A DNA stretch of 64,000 nt from Flavobacterium sp. NKUCC04_CG (GTDB lineage: Bacteria > Bacteroidota > Bacteroidia > Flavobacteriales > Flavobacteriaceae): the NCBI RefSeq assembly GCF_019345525.1, contig NZ_JAHKRA010000005.1, positions 1-64,000 on the forward strand, written 5' to 3'. The notes beneath the pieces are model-generated. The model saw nothing but the letters and a program-made list of their open reading frames with translations, was not told the DNA's origin and ran no database searches. The position numbers and the translations under genes are program-made. How positions within the stretch are numbered: position 1 is the stretch's first letter; each line of letters begins with the position of its first letter. Below are positions 55,701-63,529 of the stretch, in pieces.

Positions 55701-56512
55701 CGATGAGTGAGAAGGAACGGCATGTCGTTTATGAGTACGATGCAGTTGAACGTCGAATAGCCACTTATGTAAACGGTGATCTCGTTGAAAAATGGTTGTA
55801 TGGTCACAATGACTTACCCTTGGCTAAGTTAAATAAAGAAGATCGTATTGAAAGTACGTATTTCTATACGGAAAATGATATTCCTTTGCTGATGCGTTTG
55901 GGTAATCAGAATCATTATTTGGTTACGGATATAAGAGGGTCTTTACGTTTGGTTGTAGATGCTGTTAATGGGGATATAAACCAATTGTTGAGTTATGATG
56001 CTTTTGGAAAGCTATTAATAGACACAAACCCGGGTTATACGCCTTTTGGATATGCAGGTGGGCGTTACGATTATCGAACGGATTTGCTGCGTTTTGGCAG
56101 GAGGGATTATTGGGCGGATATGGGAAAGTGGACCACAGAAAATCCATTGGGCTTTTTAAGCGGAGATTTTAATGCGTATAATTATGCCTTTAATGATGCG
56201 GTCAATTATAAGGCTGTTAACGGTATCCTTACTAGAAGTATCCATTCTGAACCAAGTAATACTGATTTATTCCTAAATCGGATTTATAAAAATGCGGTAG
56301 GCGCAGCTGGAAATAATCATAGCTGGCAGTATTTTGACAAACATTTTCCAACAAGACTTTTGGATATAGGCAGTAAGACGATTAGACTTGCAAACCAGAG
56401 AATTTACGCTCCTTTTGCCAATCGATTGATACATGACAAACTCAATTCCTATTATGAGTCCAAAAGTTTTGGATATCGACCTGAAAGCATAAGAGAATGG
56501 GTGATGTTTTAA
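52796..56512 (+). CDS. Secreted protein with two phospholipase-D motifs and an RHS/YD region
   Basis: A 1238-residue protein. A signal peptide (YLVVLVLLFIIPFGIYAQ) is followed by an Ig-like stretch (to about 110). A PLD domain with H208-x-K210 (HNKYAIRDN, GNWN) and a second with H435-x-K437 (HNKYAIFDD, GSYNYSYNSE) supply the two halves of a PLD active site. From about 540 there are YD-type repeats, with an RHS core at about 1040-1141 (YLVTDIRGSLRLVVD, LSYDAFGKLL, GRRDYWADMGKWTTENPLGF, AYNYAFNDAVNYK). A 97-residue variable tail of unknown type follows. Most RHS proteins carry their toxin at the C-terminus; here a nuclease- or lipase-like module is at the N-terminus. No immunity gene follows. 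Confidence 0.85.
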   Translation: MKTVSKYLVVLVLLFIIPFGIYAQDIRIKKSDLPYVIPIVEQASQGDDIVYQWLENNQIIADANDFIYIIPEEQELGIYRYIHQVKCVKCTDWLNSNTFSVEIYSESDDVELFDPFFRVVFSPQQELSGYLEELIDFIDQAVEKLEVSIYSISNEDVLLALERAQKRQVQIRMLYEGALNDRSKTSGTLSHYIEDMGIDVKYVNKTNHNKYAIRDNQKVLTSSGNWNAKGNWNYNDSSVFITEADAVLSYRANFELLWNHSREFGKAYEYPLINSDSLLRLLSDSSDVDVLFTSSNYRISNSTIHGPTFSKYENRQILSDKIVQLINEAEKSIKIAANYLRSRSICEALIFKKQQNPEMEIRVFTDQNEYISQSYHEYQIKQRDSCLSRANTPTKIRDCWEKNFQYSAALTAANIAVRFKVYSYKWHYSTSKTMHNKYAIFDDKVVSIGSYNYSYNSETNCMENLLVFNRDIAPITVGQYVDNFEQIWNTGREENYYNDLLTYLNSSNRYIPLVYHPIALTADEYVYLKQRVARACPALYDPYFKKNGHLYTAYLKGINLTYNENNSLITKMEDYFDGQFLINYQYNATGQVEASQFRSSDSLNYSYVNTYDNDRRVGIETPIFKASISFNGNKVHTVNAGQGEYSWTYPLGQESKQVYHIPNQPDHLQTIWNEWSFPKALIDAEGRMLQWDYDSHRNLSKLYSADFYINYNHRNSRLLANTSTGNQLDIQLAQLNKYTIESKGTVSATVQYFNQQISEKQQLLSINMYSKAVRNGRGRMSSNQYLFDAYGRVIKAGDLQLIRKPYSGEIETIKLGNLVENRNYNQWGLLVKQEVRYKEKEIFNANYHYDGMQRITAVNERINGVAAVYQYNYNKQGQLKQLLKDGITSEYYNYDDFGNRSSVHRDEEALIVSNSVRNQITAWELIGTDQSGQLYYNKAGQLTSVLTKSGNTVINNKKLEYDVFGKLNAMSEKERHVVYEYDAVERRIATYVNGDLVEKWLYGHNDLPLAKLNKEDRIESTYFYTENDIPLLMRLGNQNHYLVTDIRGSLRLVVDAVNGDINQLLSYDAFGKLLIDTNPGYTPFGYAGGRYDYRTDLLRFGRRDYWADMGKWTTENPLGFLSGDFNAYNYAFNDAVNYKAVNGILTRSIHSEPSNTDLFLNRIYKNAVGAAGNNHSWQYFDKHFPTRLLDIGSKTIRLANQRIYAPFANRLIHDKLNSYYESKSFGYRPESIREWVMF

Positions 56513-56523
56513 ATTATAGTCAT

Positions 56524-56562
56524 AAAAAAACCGCTGAACATAGTAATGCACAGCGGTTTTTC
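56524..56562. terminator. Bidirectional terminator, PLD-RHS / OMP
   Basis: AAAAACCGCTG and CAGCGGTTTTT form an 11-bp stem between convergent genes, flanked by A- and T-runs. Confidence 0.88.
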
Positions 56563-56576
56563 GAAATGTTATGCGC

Positions 56577-57065
56577 TTAGAATTTATAGCGGATAGCCAA
56601 TCCGAAATCGGATTGAATACCGTCTCTATAATCGTCATTAAAGTACATCTCGGGACGGAAGTCTAGAGAGATTTGCAACGGTATGTCGAAATTATATTCA
56701 ATACCAACGGTACCGGTTACTAAACCGAAAGAACCACTATCTAAATTTTTGTGATATTTACCTTTGTATTTCCAGCTTCCAATACCAGCACCTACACCAG
56801 CATACCAATTAAAACCTCCTTCGATGTTCCAAACCCATTCGTAAAGACCTACTACTTTGAAAGCCTTGAAATCGTGGTTACTACGCCATCCTAAGTCAAA
56901 CTCTAAACGGTTGTTTTTTTGAAGTGCTCTTTGGTATGAAATCTCTGTTCCAAAACCATCGTTGTCGCTAAAACGCAGACCTAGTGCGTTTTTTGAAATC
57001 TCTTGCGCTTGAATTGAAAGCACAGTTGTAAAACCTAAAATTGCGGTTAAAATTACTTTTTTCAT
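56577..57065 (-). CDS. Small outer-membrane beta-barrel protein
   Basis: 162 residues: signal peptide MKKVILTAILGFTTVLSIQAQ, then eight probable beta strands with alternating aromatics (LEFDLGWRSNHDFKAFKVVG, GGFNWYAGVGAGIGSWKY, LQISLDFRPEMYFNDDY), and a C-terminal strand ending in Phe (FGLAIRYKF), the usual signal for outer-membrane insertion. It resembles OmpW/OmpX-sized porin-like proteins of Bacteroidota. An in-frame ATG two codons upstream (57071) is an alternative start. Confidence 0.85.
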   Translation of the reverse strand: MKKVILTAILGFTTVLSIQAQEISKNALGLRFSDNDGFGTEISYQRALQKNNRLEFDLGWRSNHDFKAFKVVGLYEWVWNIEGGFNWYAGVGAGIGSWKYKGKYHKNLDSGSFGLVTGTVGIEYNFDIPLQISLDFRPEMYFNDDYRDGIQSDFGLAIRYKF

Positions 57066-57300
57066 TGTCATTTATTTTATACCAAAAGTAACGGATTTCA
57101 CGGTGTTTATCAAACTTTTAATAGAATTAGCAACTAATGGGAATATACCTAGTATTAGTATCTTTATTTATTTATAAAAGAGAATAATTCTTTCTATAAT
57201 TTACAAAATAAATCAATTAAAAACAAGTTTTTCAGTTGTTAAGAGAGTCATATTATTCTTTGTTCTGATGTCTTTTTAAATATATATCCTATATTTGTGC

Positions 57301-57390
57301 CATTATTAAGAATTTCATTTCAGTGAAATAGCAACCTGCCTCAACAAGCAAGGTGCTGCCAAGGATAAGCCAAGCAATTGGAAAAAATGT
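57301..57390 (+). ncRNA. S-box (SAM-I)-like leader element, atypical
   Basis: Upstream of the NhaC-type gene, the order TTATTAAGA, a short hairpin, AGCAACCTGCC, CAAGGTGCTGCCAA and a weak closing stem follows the conserved core of SAM-I riboswitches (TTATCAAGA, GCAACC, GGTGCTAA). CATTATT (57301-57307) can pair with AAAAATG (57383-57389), six of seven pairs, as P1. ACCTGC/GCAAGGT forms P3. The P2 arm, normally a kink-turn with a pseudoknot, is reduced to ATTTCA/TGAAAT. A stem (GTTGAT/ATCAAC, 57389-57418) followed by T-rich sequence could be the expression platform. Binding of SAM is inferred only from likeness. Confidence 0.5.
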
Positions 57391-57453
57391 TGATTTCTAT
57401 ATTCGATTTTATATCAACGCTTTTAATAAACTTTTTTAAAACGATAATTTGAT

Positions 57454-58773
57454 ATGAAAATAACAAACAAAGCTTACAGTTTATTTCCCTTTTTAGTTTT
57501 TATCTCTGTATTTTTAGGTGCAGGTATTTACTTGGACGATTTTTATAAATTGCCTTCACCTGTTGCAGTAATTGCAGGAGTAGTGATGGCTTTTATAATG
57601 TTTCGCATACCGCTAACGGAAAAGATAAATCACTTTATTGCTGGTTGCGGAGACAGTAAAATCATCACCATGTGTGTGATTTATCTACTAGCAGGAGCCT
57701 TTGCAACAGTGACCAAAGCTATAGGTGGCGTAGATTTGATGGTTCATTGGGGCTTGTCCTATATCCCCATACAATATTTGCCCTTAGGAATATTCCTTAT
57801 TGCGTGTTTTTTGTCCTTATCTATTGGTACTTCTGTAGGTGCTATAGTGGCATTAGGGCCCATTGTAATCGGTTTAGCCGATCAAAGCGGGATTTCTTTG
57901 GGTTTGGTATGTGGCTCTCTTTTGGCAGGTTCTATGTTTGGTGATAATTTGTCTTTAATTTCAGATACTACTATAGCGGCAACTCAAACCATTGGTTGTG
58001 AGATGAAAGATAAGTTTAAGGCCAATTCGTTATTGGCTATACCGGCGGCTATTTTATGTTGCTTCCTTTTGTATTTCTTAAGTATGGATACGGTGGTGGA
58101 GCCTTCAGTTGTTTTAACTAAAACAGTAAATCTGCATTGGAGTGTTTTGTTGCCCTATGTATTGGTGATTCTATTATCGGTTTTAGGATTACATGTTTTT
58201 ATCGTATTAACCCTCAGTATTGTTGTGGCTGGAGTTATAGGAGCGTTGGGACAGTCTATGGATGTAATCGTATTTTCCAATTTGGTCTATAGCGGTTTTC
58301 TTTCGATGATTGAGATTTTTTTATTGTCTATGTTTACGGGTGGTTTAGCGAGTATGGTAGAAAAACAAGGGGGAATTCAATATTTATTAACAAAAATGCA
58401 AACGGTAATTCGCAATAAAAAATCGGCATTGTGGGGTATCGGTTTTTTGGTGAGTAGTGTTAATATGGCCGTAGCCAATAATACAGTAGCCATTTTAATA
58501 TCGGGTAATTTAGTAAAGGATATCGCCAGCCGATATCAGATTTCCAAACCCAAAGCAGCCTCAGTATTAGATATCTTTGCTTGTGTGGTGCAAGGGTTAT
58601 TGCCTTATGGAGCCCAGGTTTTGATTCTATTGAGTTTTACAGCTGGAAAGTTAGATTATCTGGATTTGGTTAAAAACGCCTACTATTTATACTTCCTTTT
58701 GATTATAACAGCAGTAAGTATCACTATGAGCAACAATAAAAAAAAGGGAGTAGAAGCAGAGAATATTTTATAG
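57454..58773 (+). CDS. NhaC-family Na+/H+ antiporter-type transporter, possibly for methionine
   Basis: A 439-residue inner-membrane protein with about 11-12 helices. Family motifs: SLSIGTSVGAIVALGPIVIG and AGSMFGDNLSLISDTTIAAT, characteristic of NhaC. NhaC-superfamily members include Na+/H+ and malate-lactate antiporters, and MetT, a SAM-riboswitch-controlled methionine transporter in Gammaproteobacteria. The S-box-like element in its leader favours a methionine or related substrate, but this is an inference. Confidence 0.85.
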   Translation: MKITNKAYSLFPFLVFISVFLGAGIYLDDFYKLPSPVAVIAGVVMAFIMFRIPLTEKINHFIAGCGDSKIITMCVIYLLAGAFATVTKAIGGVDLMVHWGLSYIPIQYLPLGIFLIACFLSLSIGTSVGAIVALGPIVIGLADQSGISLGLVCGSLLAGSMFGDNLSLISDTTIAATQTIGCEMKDKFKANSLLAIPAAILCCFLLYFLSMDTVVEPSVVLTKTVNLHWSVLLPYVLVILLSVLGLHVFIVLTLSIVVAGVIGALGQSMDVIVFSNLVYSGFLSMIEIFLLSMFTGGLASMVEKQGGIQYLLTKMQTVIRNKKSALWGIGFLVSSVNMAVANNTVAILISGNLVKDIASRYQISKPKAASVLDIFACVVQGLLPYGAQVLILLSFTAGKLDYLDLVKNAYYLYFLLIITAVSITMSNNKKKGVEAENIL

Positions 58774-58787
58774 TATTCTAAAATGTT

Positions 58788-58795
58788 TATATTTG
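58788..58795 (+). promoter_or_regulatory. -7 element of fabG
   Basis: TATATTTG, an exact TAnnTTTG match, lies 33 bp before the fabG ATG, within the 55 bp after the transporter gene. It implies that fabG has its own promoter. Confidence 0.5.
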
Positions 58796-58828
58796 CCACT
58801 CATTGCAACATATTAATTACGTATTTAC

Positions 58829-59575
58829 ATGAAATTACTAGAAGGAAAAACAGCAATTATCACAGGAGCCAGTAGAGGAATTGGTAGAGGAATAGCCGAG
58901 GTTTTTGCAAAACAAGGAGCCAATGTCGCTTTTACATACAGTTCATCTGCAGAAGCAGCTCAAGTATTAGAAAATGAATTGATCGCTTTAGGAGTACGCG
59001 CAAAGGGCTATCAATCCGATGCAGCTGACTTTGAGGCAGCTCAAAAACTGGTTGATACGGTTTTAGAGGATTTTGGAAATATCGATATTTTGATAAACAA
59101 TGCTGGTATCACCAAGGATAATTTATTGATGCGTATGTCAGAAGCTGATTTCGATAGCGTTATTGAGGTCAATTTGAAATCGGTTTTTAATATGACCAAA
59201 GCCGTTCAGCGCATTATGTTGAAAAACAGAAAAGGATCTATTATTAATATGAGTTCTGTGGTTGGTGTCAAAGGAAATGCTGGACAAACGAATTATGCTG
59301 CCTCAAAAGCCGGTGTGATTGGTTTTTCTAAGTCAGTAGCTTTGGAATTGGGTTCTAGAAATATTCGTTGTAACGTCATTGCACCGGGCTTTATTGAAAC
59401 GGAAATGACGGGAAAATTACCGCAAGATGTGGTTAAGGGATGGACAGATGCGATTCCGTTAAAAAGAGGAGGTACACCAGAAGATGTTGCCAATGCCTGT
59501 GTTTTTCTAGCTTCTGATTTATCGGCTTATGTAACGGGGCAAGTTATGAATGTGGATGGAGGAATGTTAACATAG
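58829..59575 (+). CDS. fabG: 3-oxoacyl-[acyl-carrier-protein] reductase (FabG)
   Basis: A 248-residue SDR enzyme of fatty-acid elongation, using NADPH. It has TGASRGIGRGIAEVFAKQGA, NNAGITKDNLLMRM (typical of FabG), NMSSVVGVKGNAGQTNYAAS with the catalytic Ser and the YxxxK Tyr, APGFIETEMT and the C-terminal GQVMNVDGGM. It is closer to the canonical FabG than the SDR at 12524. The enoyl-ACP reductase FabV follows 192 bp later, so two steps of the elongation cycle lie together. Confidence 0.95.
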   Translation: MKLLEGKTAIITGASRGIGRGIAEVFAKQGANVAFTYSSSAEAAQVLENELIALGVRAKGYQSDAADFEAAQKLVDTVLEDFGNIDILINNAGITKDNLLMRMSEADFDSVIEVNLKSVFNMTKAVQRIMLKNRKGSIINMSSVVGVKGNAGQTNYAASKAGVIGFSKSVALELGSRNIRCNVIAPGFIETEMTGKLPQDVVKGWTDAIPLKRGGTPEDVANACVFLASDLSAYVTGQVMNVDGGMLT

Positions 59576-59767
59576 TTGAGATAAACGTATACAGCGTTAT
59601 TAAAAAAATATTGAAAAACAGTAATGAGTCATCCTTGTTACTGTTTTTGTTTTAGTTATTTTTCTATAGATTTAGTAGATGTAATATACTTTAGTTATTT
59701 TTGTACTTAGAGTATATATAAAGGATAAAATAGTTGCTTTACCAGCATATAAAAAGATAAAAAAATT

Positions 59768-60961
59768 ATGATTATAGAACCTAAAGTACGTGGCTTTATT
59801 TGTCTTACTGCACATCCAAAAGGATGTGAGCAAAATGTGATTAATCAAATTAATTATGTAAAATCTAAAGGAGCTATTGACGGACCTAAACGGGTATTGG
59901 TTATTGGATCTTCTACTGGTTTTGGATTGGCATCGAGAATCACTAGTGCCTTTGGATCGAATGCGGCAACTATAGGGGTATATTTCGAAAAACCCCCTGC
60001 AGAAGGTAAACCCGCTTCACCAGGATGGTATAATACAGCTGCCTTTGAAACCCAAGCGCAGCAAGCAGGTTTGTATGCAAAAAGTTTTAATGGAGATGCT
60101 TTTTCCAACGAAATAAAAGACCAAGTATTAGATTTGATTAAAACCGATTTGGGACAAATTGATTTGGTTATTTATAGTTTGGCTTCGCCTAGACGTACAC
60201 ATCCCAATACTGGAGAGGTTTTTAATTCTGTATTAAAACCTATCGGTCAAAAATTCTCAAGTAAAACAGTAAATTTCCATACGGGTGATATTTCTGACAT
60301 TACTATTGAACCGGTAACGGCCGATAGCGATATAGAAAATACTATCGCTGTCATGGGTGGTGAAGATTGGGCCATGTGGATTGAAGCGCTAAAACAAGCA
60401 GACTTATTAGCTGAAAACGCTGTTACAGTGGCATACTCTTATGTAGGCCCAGAATTGACAGAAGCGATTTACAGAAAAGGGACCATAGGTCGCGCAAAAG
60501 ATCATTTGGAAGCTACGGCTTTCGAAATTACAGATTCTCTAAAATCCATCAACGGAAAAGGTTATGTATCGGTTAATAAAGCCTTAGTAACTCAAGCGAG
60601 TTCGGCTATCCCTGTCATTCCGTTGTATATGTCTTTATTGTACAAAGTGATGAAAGAGGAAAATTTACACGAAGGTTGTATCGAACAAATCCAACGACTT
60701 TTTCAAGAACGTTTATATACTTCTAAAGCCATTCCAACCGATGAAAAGGGAAGAATCCGTATCGACGATTGGGAAATGCGCAAGGATGTTCAGCAAAAAG
60801 TTATAGAATTGTGGAAAGAAGTAACCACCGAAAACCTGCCTGAATTAGGTGATTTAGCTGGATATCAACAAGATTTCTTTAATCTTTTTGGATTTAAAGT
60901 TGCTGGAGTTGACTATGATGTTGAGGTTGATGAGATGGTACAGATTCCAGGATTGGTTTAA
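59768..60961 (+). CDS. fabV: Enoyl-ACP reductase FabV
   Basis: A 397-residue NADH-dependent trans-2-enoyl-ACP (or CoA) reductase, the last step of the fatty-acid elongation cycle. Family marks: IIEPKVRGFICLTAHPKGC at the N-terminus, VLVIGSSTGFGLASRI in the cofactor site, YSYVGPELTEAIYRKGTIGR with the FabV Y-x8-K catalytic pair, and NLFGFKVAGVDYDVEVD at the end. FabV is typically insensitive to triclosan. TATTTTTG (59696-59703) could be a distal -7 element. Confidence 0.95.
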   Translation: MIIEPKVRGFICLTAHPKGCEQNVINQINYVKSKGAIDGPKRVLVIGSSTGFGLASRITSAFGSNAATIGVYFEKPPAEGKPASPGWYNTAAFETQAQQAGLYAKSFNGDAFSNEIKDQVLDLIKTDLGQIDLVIYSLASPRRTHPNTGEVFNSVLKPIGQKFSSKTVNFHTGDISDITIEPVTADSDIENTIAVMGGEDWAMWIEALKQADLLAENAVTVAYSYVGPELTEAIYRKGTIGRAKDHLEATAFEITDSLKSINGKGYVSVNKALVTQASSAIPVIPLYMSLLYKVMKEENLHEGCIEQIQRLFQERLYTSKAIPTDEKGRIRIDDWEMRKDVQQKVIELWKEVTTENLPELGDLAGYQQDFFNLFGFKVAGVDYDVEVDEMVQIPGLV

Positions 60962-60983
60962 AAATATTCTCTTTATAAATTAG

Positions 60984-61031
60984 CGACAAAACCCTTACAA
61001 ATGTTATTTTGTAGGAGTTTTGTCGTTTTTT
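60984..61031 (+). terminator. Terminator of fabV
   Basis: CGACAAAAC and GTTTTGTCG, extended by CTTACAAA/TTTTGTAG with one mismatch pair, form a long stem followed by TTTTTT. Confidence 0.88.
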
Positions 61032-61154
61032 ATTTTGTTTTAATTCCTGTTAAAAACGAATAATTATTTTGATTTATCTTAGATGAATATGATAATTGTC
61101 ATTTTTTTTATGATTTATTACTGTTATTTTTATTTTTAAATAAATACATAAACT

Positions 61155-61316
61155 ATGACTACAATTACAACTGCTTTGTATTCTTTTAGTAATGGGGCTT
61201 TTATAATGATTGGTGTTTTTGCCGTGGTATGTATTGCCATAGTGGCTGCCATATTCTTATTGATGGGGTCGGATAAAGGCAAAAAAACAAACGATGAGAA
61301 GTCTAAAGAAGCTTAA
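61155..61316 (+). CDS. Small single-helix membrane protein, 53 aa
   Basis: A 53-residue reading frame: MTTITTALYSFSNGAFIMIG, a hydrophobic helix (VFAVVCIAIVAAIFLLMG, about residues 21-38), then a charged tail SDKGKKTNDEKSKEA. The single helix with a Lys/Glu-rich cytoplasmic tail is typical of small bacterial membrane proteins. It lies alone between fabV and the phytase gene and is followed by a short hairpin-like repeat (TTTGCATC / AAAGATGCAAA). I do not recognise a family; coding is likely from composition and position. Confidence 0.6.
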   Translation: MTTITTALYSFSNGAFIMIGVFAVVCIAIVAAIFLLMGSDKGKKTNDEKSKEA

Positions 61317-61425
61317 TTTAGTTTGCATCTTTTATATTAAAAAGATGCAAACTTTTTGTATAGGGTTAATTATCTAGGATTGAGATGTATTGGATAAGGT
61401 GAAAGCTTTTTCATTCAATCCAGTT

Positions 61426-62487
61426 TTATTTCGCTTTTTTAATCAGTTCTTCGATGATGTTCCAATCATACAGATGGAAAGTCATTCCGTTACTCATCGC
61501 GACAAACATACCATTTGGAAATTTAGGACCTAGATTGATATGCGTAACATCGGCTCCATCACATTCTATGGTTGAAGTGGGGATTTCAGCAAGTAGTGGA
61601 TATTCGTTGGGGTTTCCGTTTGCTCCTTCTCTTGGGTATACCATAAAGGTATTGGCTTGTTGGTTGGATACTAGTATATATCCAGTTGTCGGCGTCTTTT
61701 TATAGATGGCGATACCTTCGTGATCAGATTTAAAGTCGTCTTTTCCAAAAAAGGCCAATTCCGTATTGTCATTTGCAGCAGGGTCTGCTAAGTATTTTTT
61801 GATGCCCGCTTGTTCATCGCTATAATAAATATAACCTAATTCATTGTCGACAGCAATAGCTTCGATTTCTTTTTTACCACTAAAACTGCCGAATTTTCGG
61901 ACTACTTTGGCATCAACTGCCCCGTTTTTATCAGATAATTGGTATTGCCATAAATAAGTACCAGAGGGACCAGACTTTCGTCCCACTACGGCAAAGATAG
62001 TTTGATCGCTTGGTCTTGTATATAACGACAAGCCCATTGGTCCGCGTTCTGTTTCCCCTTCAAATACTGATATCCCACCGTTGTCTATCGGTTCTAAATC
62101 GGGTAGGGAGAAAATTCTAATTTTGTTGGTTTCGCGTTCCGTAGTGACAGCAATATCTACTTTTTTACCATTTACACTTAGTCCATAAGCAATATCTACG
62201 TTATTCGGTCTTTGTAAAGGGATGCTTTTCTTTACGATTTTTCCGTTTAAGTCATACAAAAATAAACCACCGTCGCTATCCTTGTCTGTACCCATAACAA
62301 GACTTTTAGCCGGGTCAGTAGGATGTATCCAAATGGCGGGGTCGTCGGTATCGTGTGGGGTCGGTTCAGTGATTACAACGGGTTTTATGGCGTCTGCTCT
62401 AACTGGCGCCAATTGATCGTTTTTACAACTTGTTAGTATGCCTGAAAGTAATAGGGTATATAGAATAGGGTATATAGATCTTTTCAT
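61426..62487 (-). CDS. Beta-propeller phytase lipoprotein
   Basis: A 353-residue lipoprotein (signal YTLLLSGILTSC, Cys at about 21) that should dephosphorylate phytate with calcium. Beta-propeller phytase motifs: DTDDPAIWIHPTDPAKSLVM, TDKDSDGGLFLYDLNG, RPNNVDIAYG, SDHEGIAIYK and ECDGADVTHINLG. It lies 4 bp after the metallophosphoesterase gene on the same strand, and a TonB-dependent receptor precedes both. The three form a plausible unit for surface capture and hydrolysis of phytate. Confidence 0.92.
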   Translation of the reverse strand: MKRSIYPILYTLLLSGILTSCKNDQLAPVRADAIKPVVITEPTPHDTDDPAIWIHPTDPAKSLVMGTDKDSDGGLFLYDLNGKIVKKSIPLQRPNNVDIAYGLSVNGKKVDIAVTTERETNKIRIFSLPDLEPIDNGGISVFEGETERGPMGLSLYTRPSDQTIFAVVGRKSGPSGTYLWQYQLSDKNGAVDAKVVRKFGSFSGKKEIEAIAVDNELGYIYYSDEQAGIKKYLADPAANDNTELAFFGKDDFKSDHEGIAIYKKTPTTGYILVSNQQANTFMVYPREGANGNPNEYPLLAEIPTSTIECDGADVTHINLGPKFPNGMFVAMSNGMTFHLYDWNIIEELIKKAK

Positions 62488-62491
62488 GATT

Positions 62492-63478
62492 TTATTTTTT
62501 AATTTCTGAGGTGTTTATAATTTTTCCCGAAGCATTTACAGTTTGGATTAACATTTTAGTAGGAGTTATCGAAAAAGCCATAAAACCAGCTTCTGCTTTT
62601 GAGAATAATGTGCCTTCCGTATTTCCTGTTGGTCGAACTTCGCTAGCTGCACCTGATAAAAATTGTGTAGTGTAGCGACCGTTTGGTTTGATAATCTGTA
62701 AATCATGTTCGTGACCACATAAGTAGGCATCAACTTGATACTGATCAAAGATATCGGCAAATTGCGCTGCGAAGGCTATGGTATCGGGACTGGTTTTTCG
62801 TTTTCCGCCGCTATATAAAGGATGATGACCCACAACTACTTTCCATTTTATGGACGAATCCGCATTTTGTAAATGGTTTTTAAGCCATAAGGTTTGTGCA
62901 GCAGTATCTTGAGCAATAATATTATCATACATATCGCTCCCCGGTTTGTAATAACTCTTGATATAGGGATTGGTGTCCATAAATAACATCAATACTTTTT
63001 CTCCGTTTTTTAATTCAAAAGTCTTGCTGTAATATTTCTCCGGCATTTGCCAACGTCTGCTAATTTTGGAGTAGTCAATTTGGGCCTGTATATTACCTCT
63101 GTAATCGTGATTTCCTAAGGCAACATACCAATTGTGGTGCAGACTAATGTTTTTATAAATGCTTTCAAAGGAGGATATCCATTGATAATCGGTAACACTT
63201 TGTACCCCGTTTGGATAAAAATTATCGCCTACACTGATAGTGAAATCAGCATCTATAGTCATGGCTGCCTTACCCATTTGTTCGGCAACCTCTTTTTGAT
63301 AGTACTGTCCAAATCTTCCGAAATCGCCCATCAGTAAAAAATTTAAACTTTTGGGTTCCGTTTTTAATTCAGAAATAAAACCTTCTCTATAACCCGATTT
63401 TTCTTCTGCGAGAAAATCTTGTGAAAAAGCACTAAAACAATAGAGTACAAATAAAAGTAATAGAATTTTTTTTGTCAT
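62492..63478 (-). CDS. Secreted metallophosphoesterase, purple-acid-phosphatase-like
   Basis: A 328-residue exported phosphatase with signal peptide MTKKILLLLFVLYCFSAFSQ. The calcineurin-like metal motifs are present in order: LLMGDFGRFGQ, ISVGDNFYPNG, ALGNHDYRGN, VVGHHPLYSGG and LCGHEHDLQII. The pattern resembles tartrate-resistant acid phosphatase type 5. It sits between the TonB receptor and the phytase and would release phosphate from the lower inositol phosphates. Confidence 0.93.
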   Translation of the reverse strand: MTKKILLLLFVLYCFSAFSQDFLAEEKSGYREGFISELKTEPKSLNFLLMGDFGRFGQYYQKEVAEQMGKAAMTIDADFTISVGDNFYPNGVQSVTDYQWISSFESIYKNISLHHNWYVALGNHDYRGNIQAQIDYSKISRRWQMPEKYYSKTFELKNGEKVLMLFMDTNPYIKSYYKPGSDMYDNIIAQDTAAQTLWLKNHLQNADSSIKWKVVVGHHPLYSGGKRKTSPDTIAFAAQFADIFDQYQVDAYLCGHEHDLQIIKPNGRYTTQFLSGAASEVRPTGNTEGTLFSKAEAGFMAFSITPTKMLIQTVNASGKIINTSEIKK

Positions 63479-63529
63479 GATATAAATAAATAAAATTCTG
63501 GCAGTGTTTAGACTACCAGAATTTTTGGA

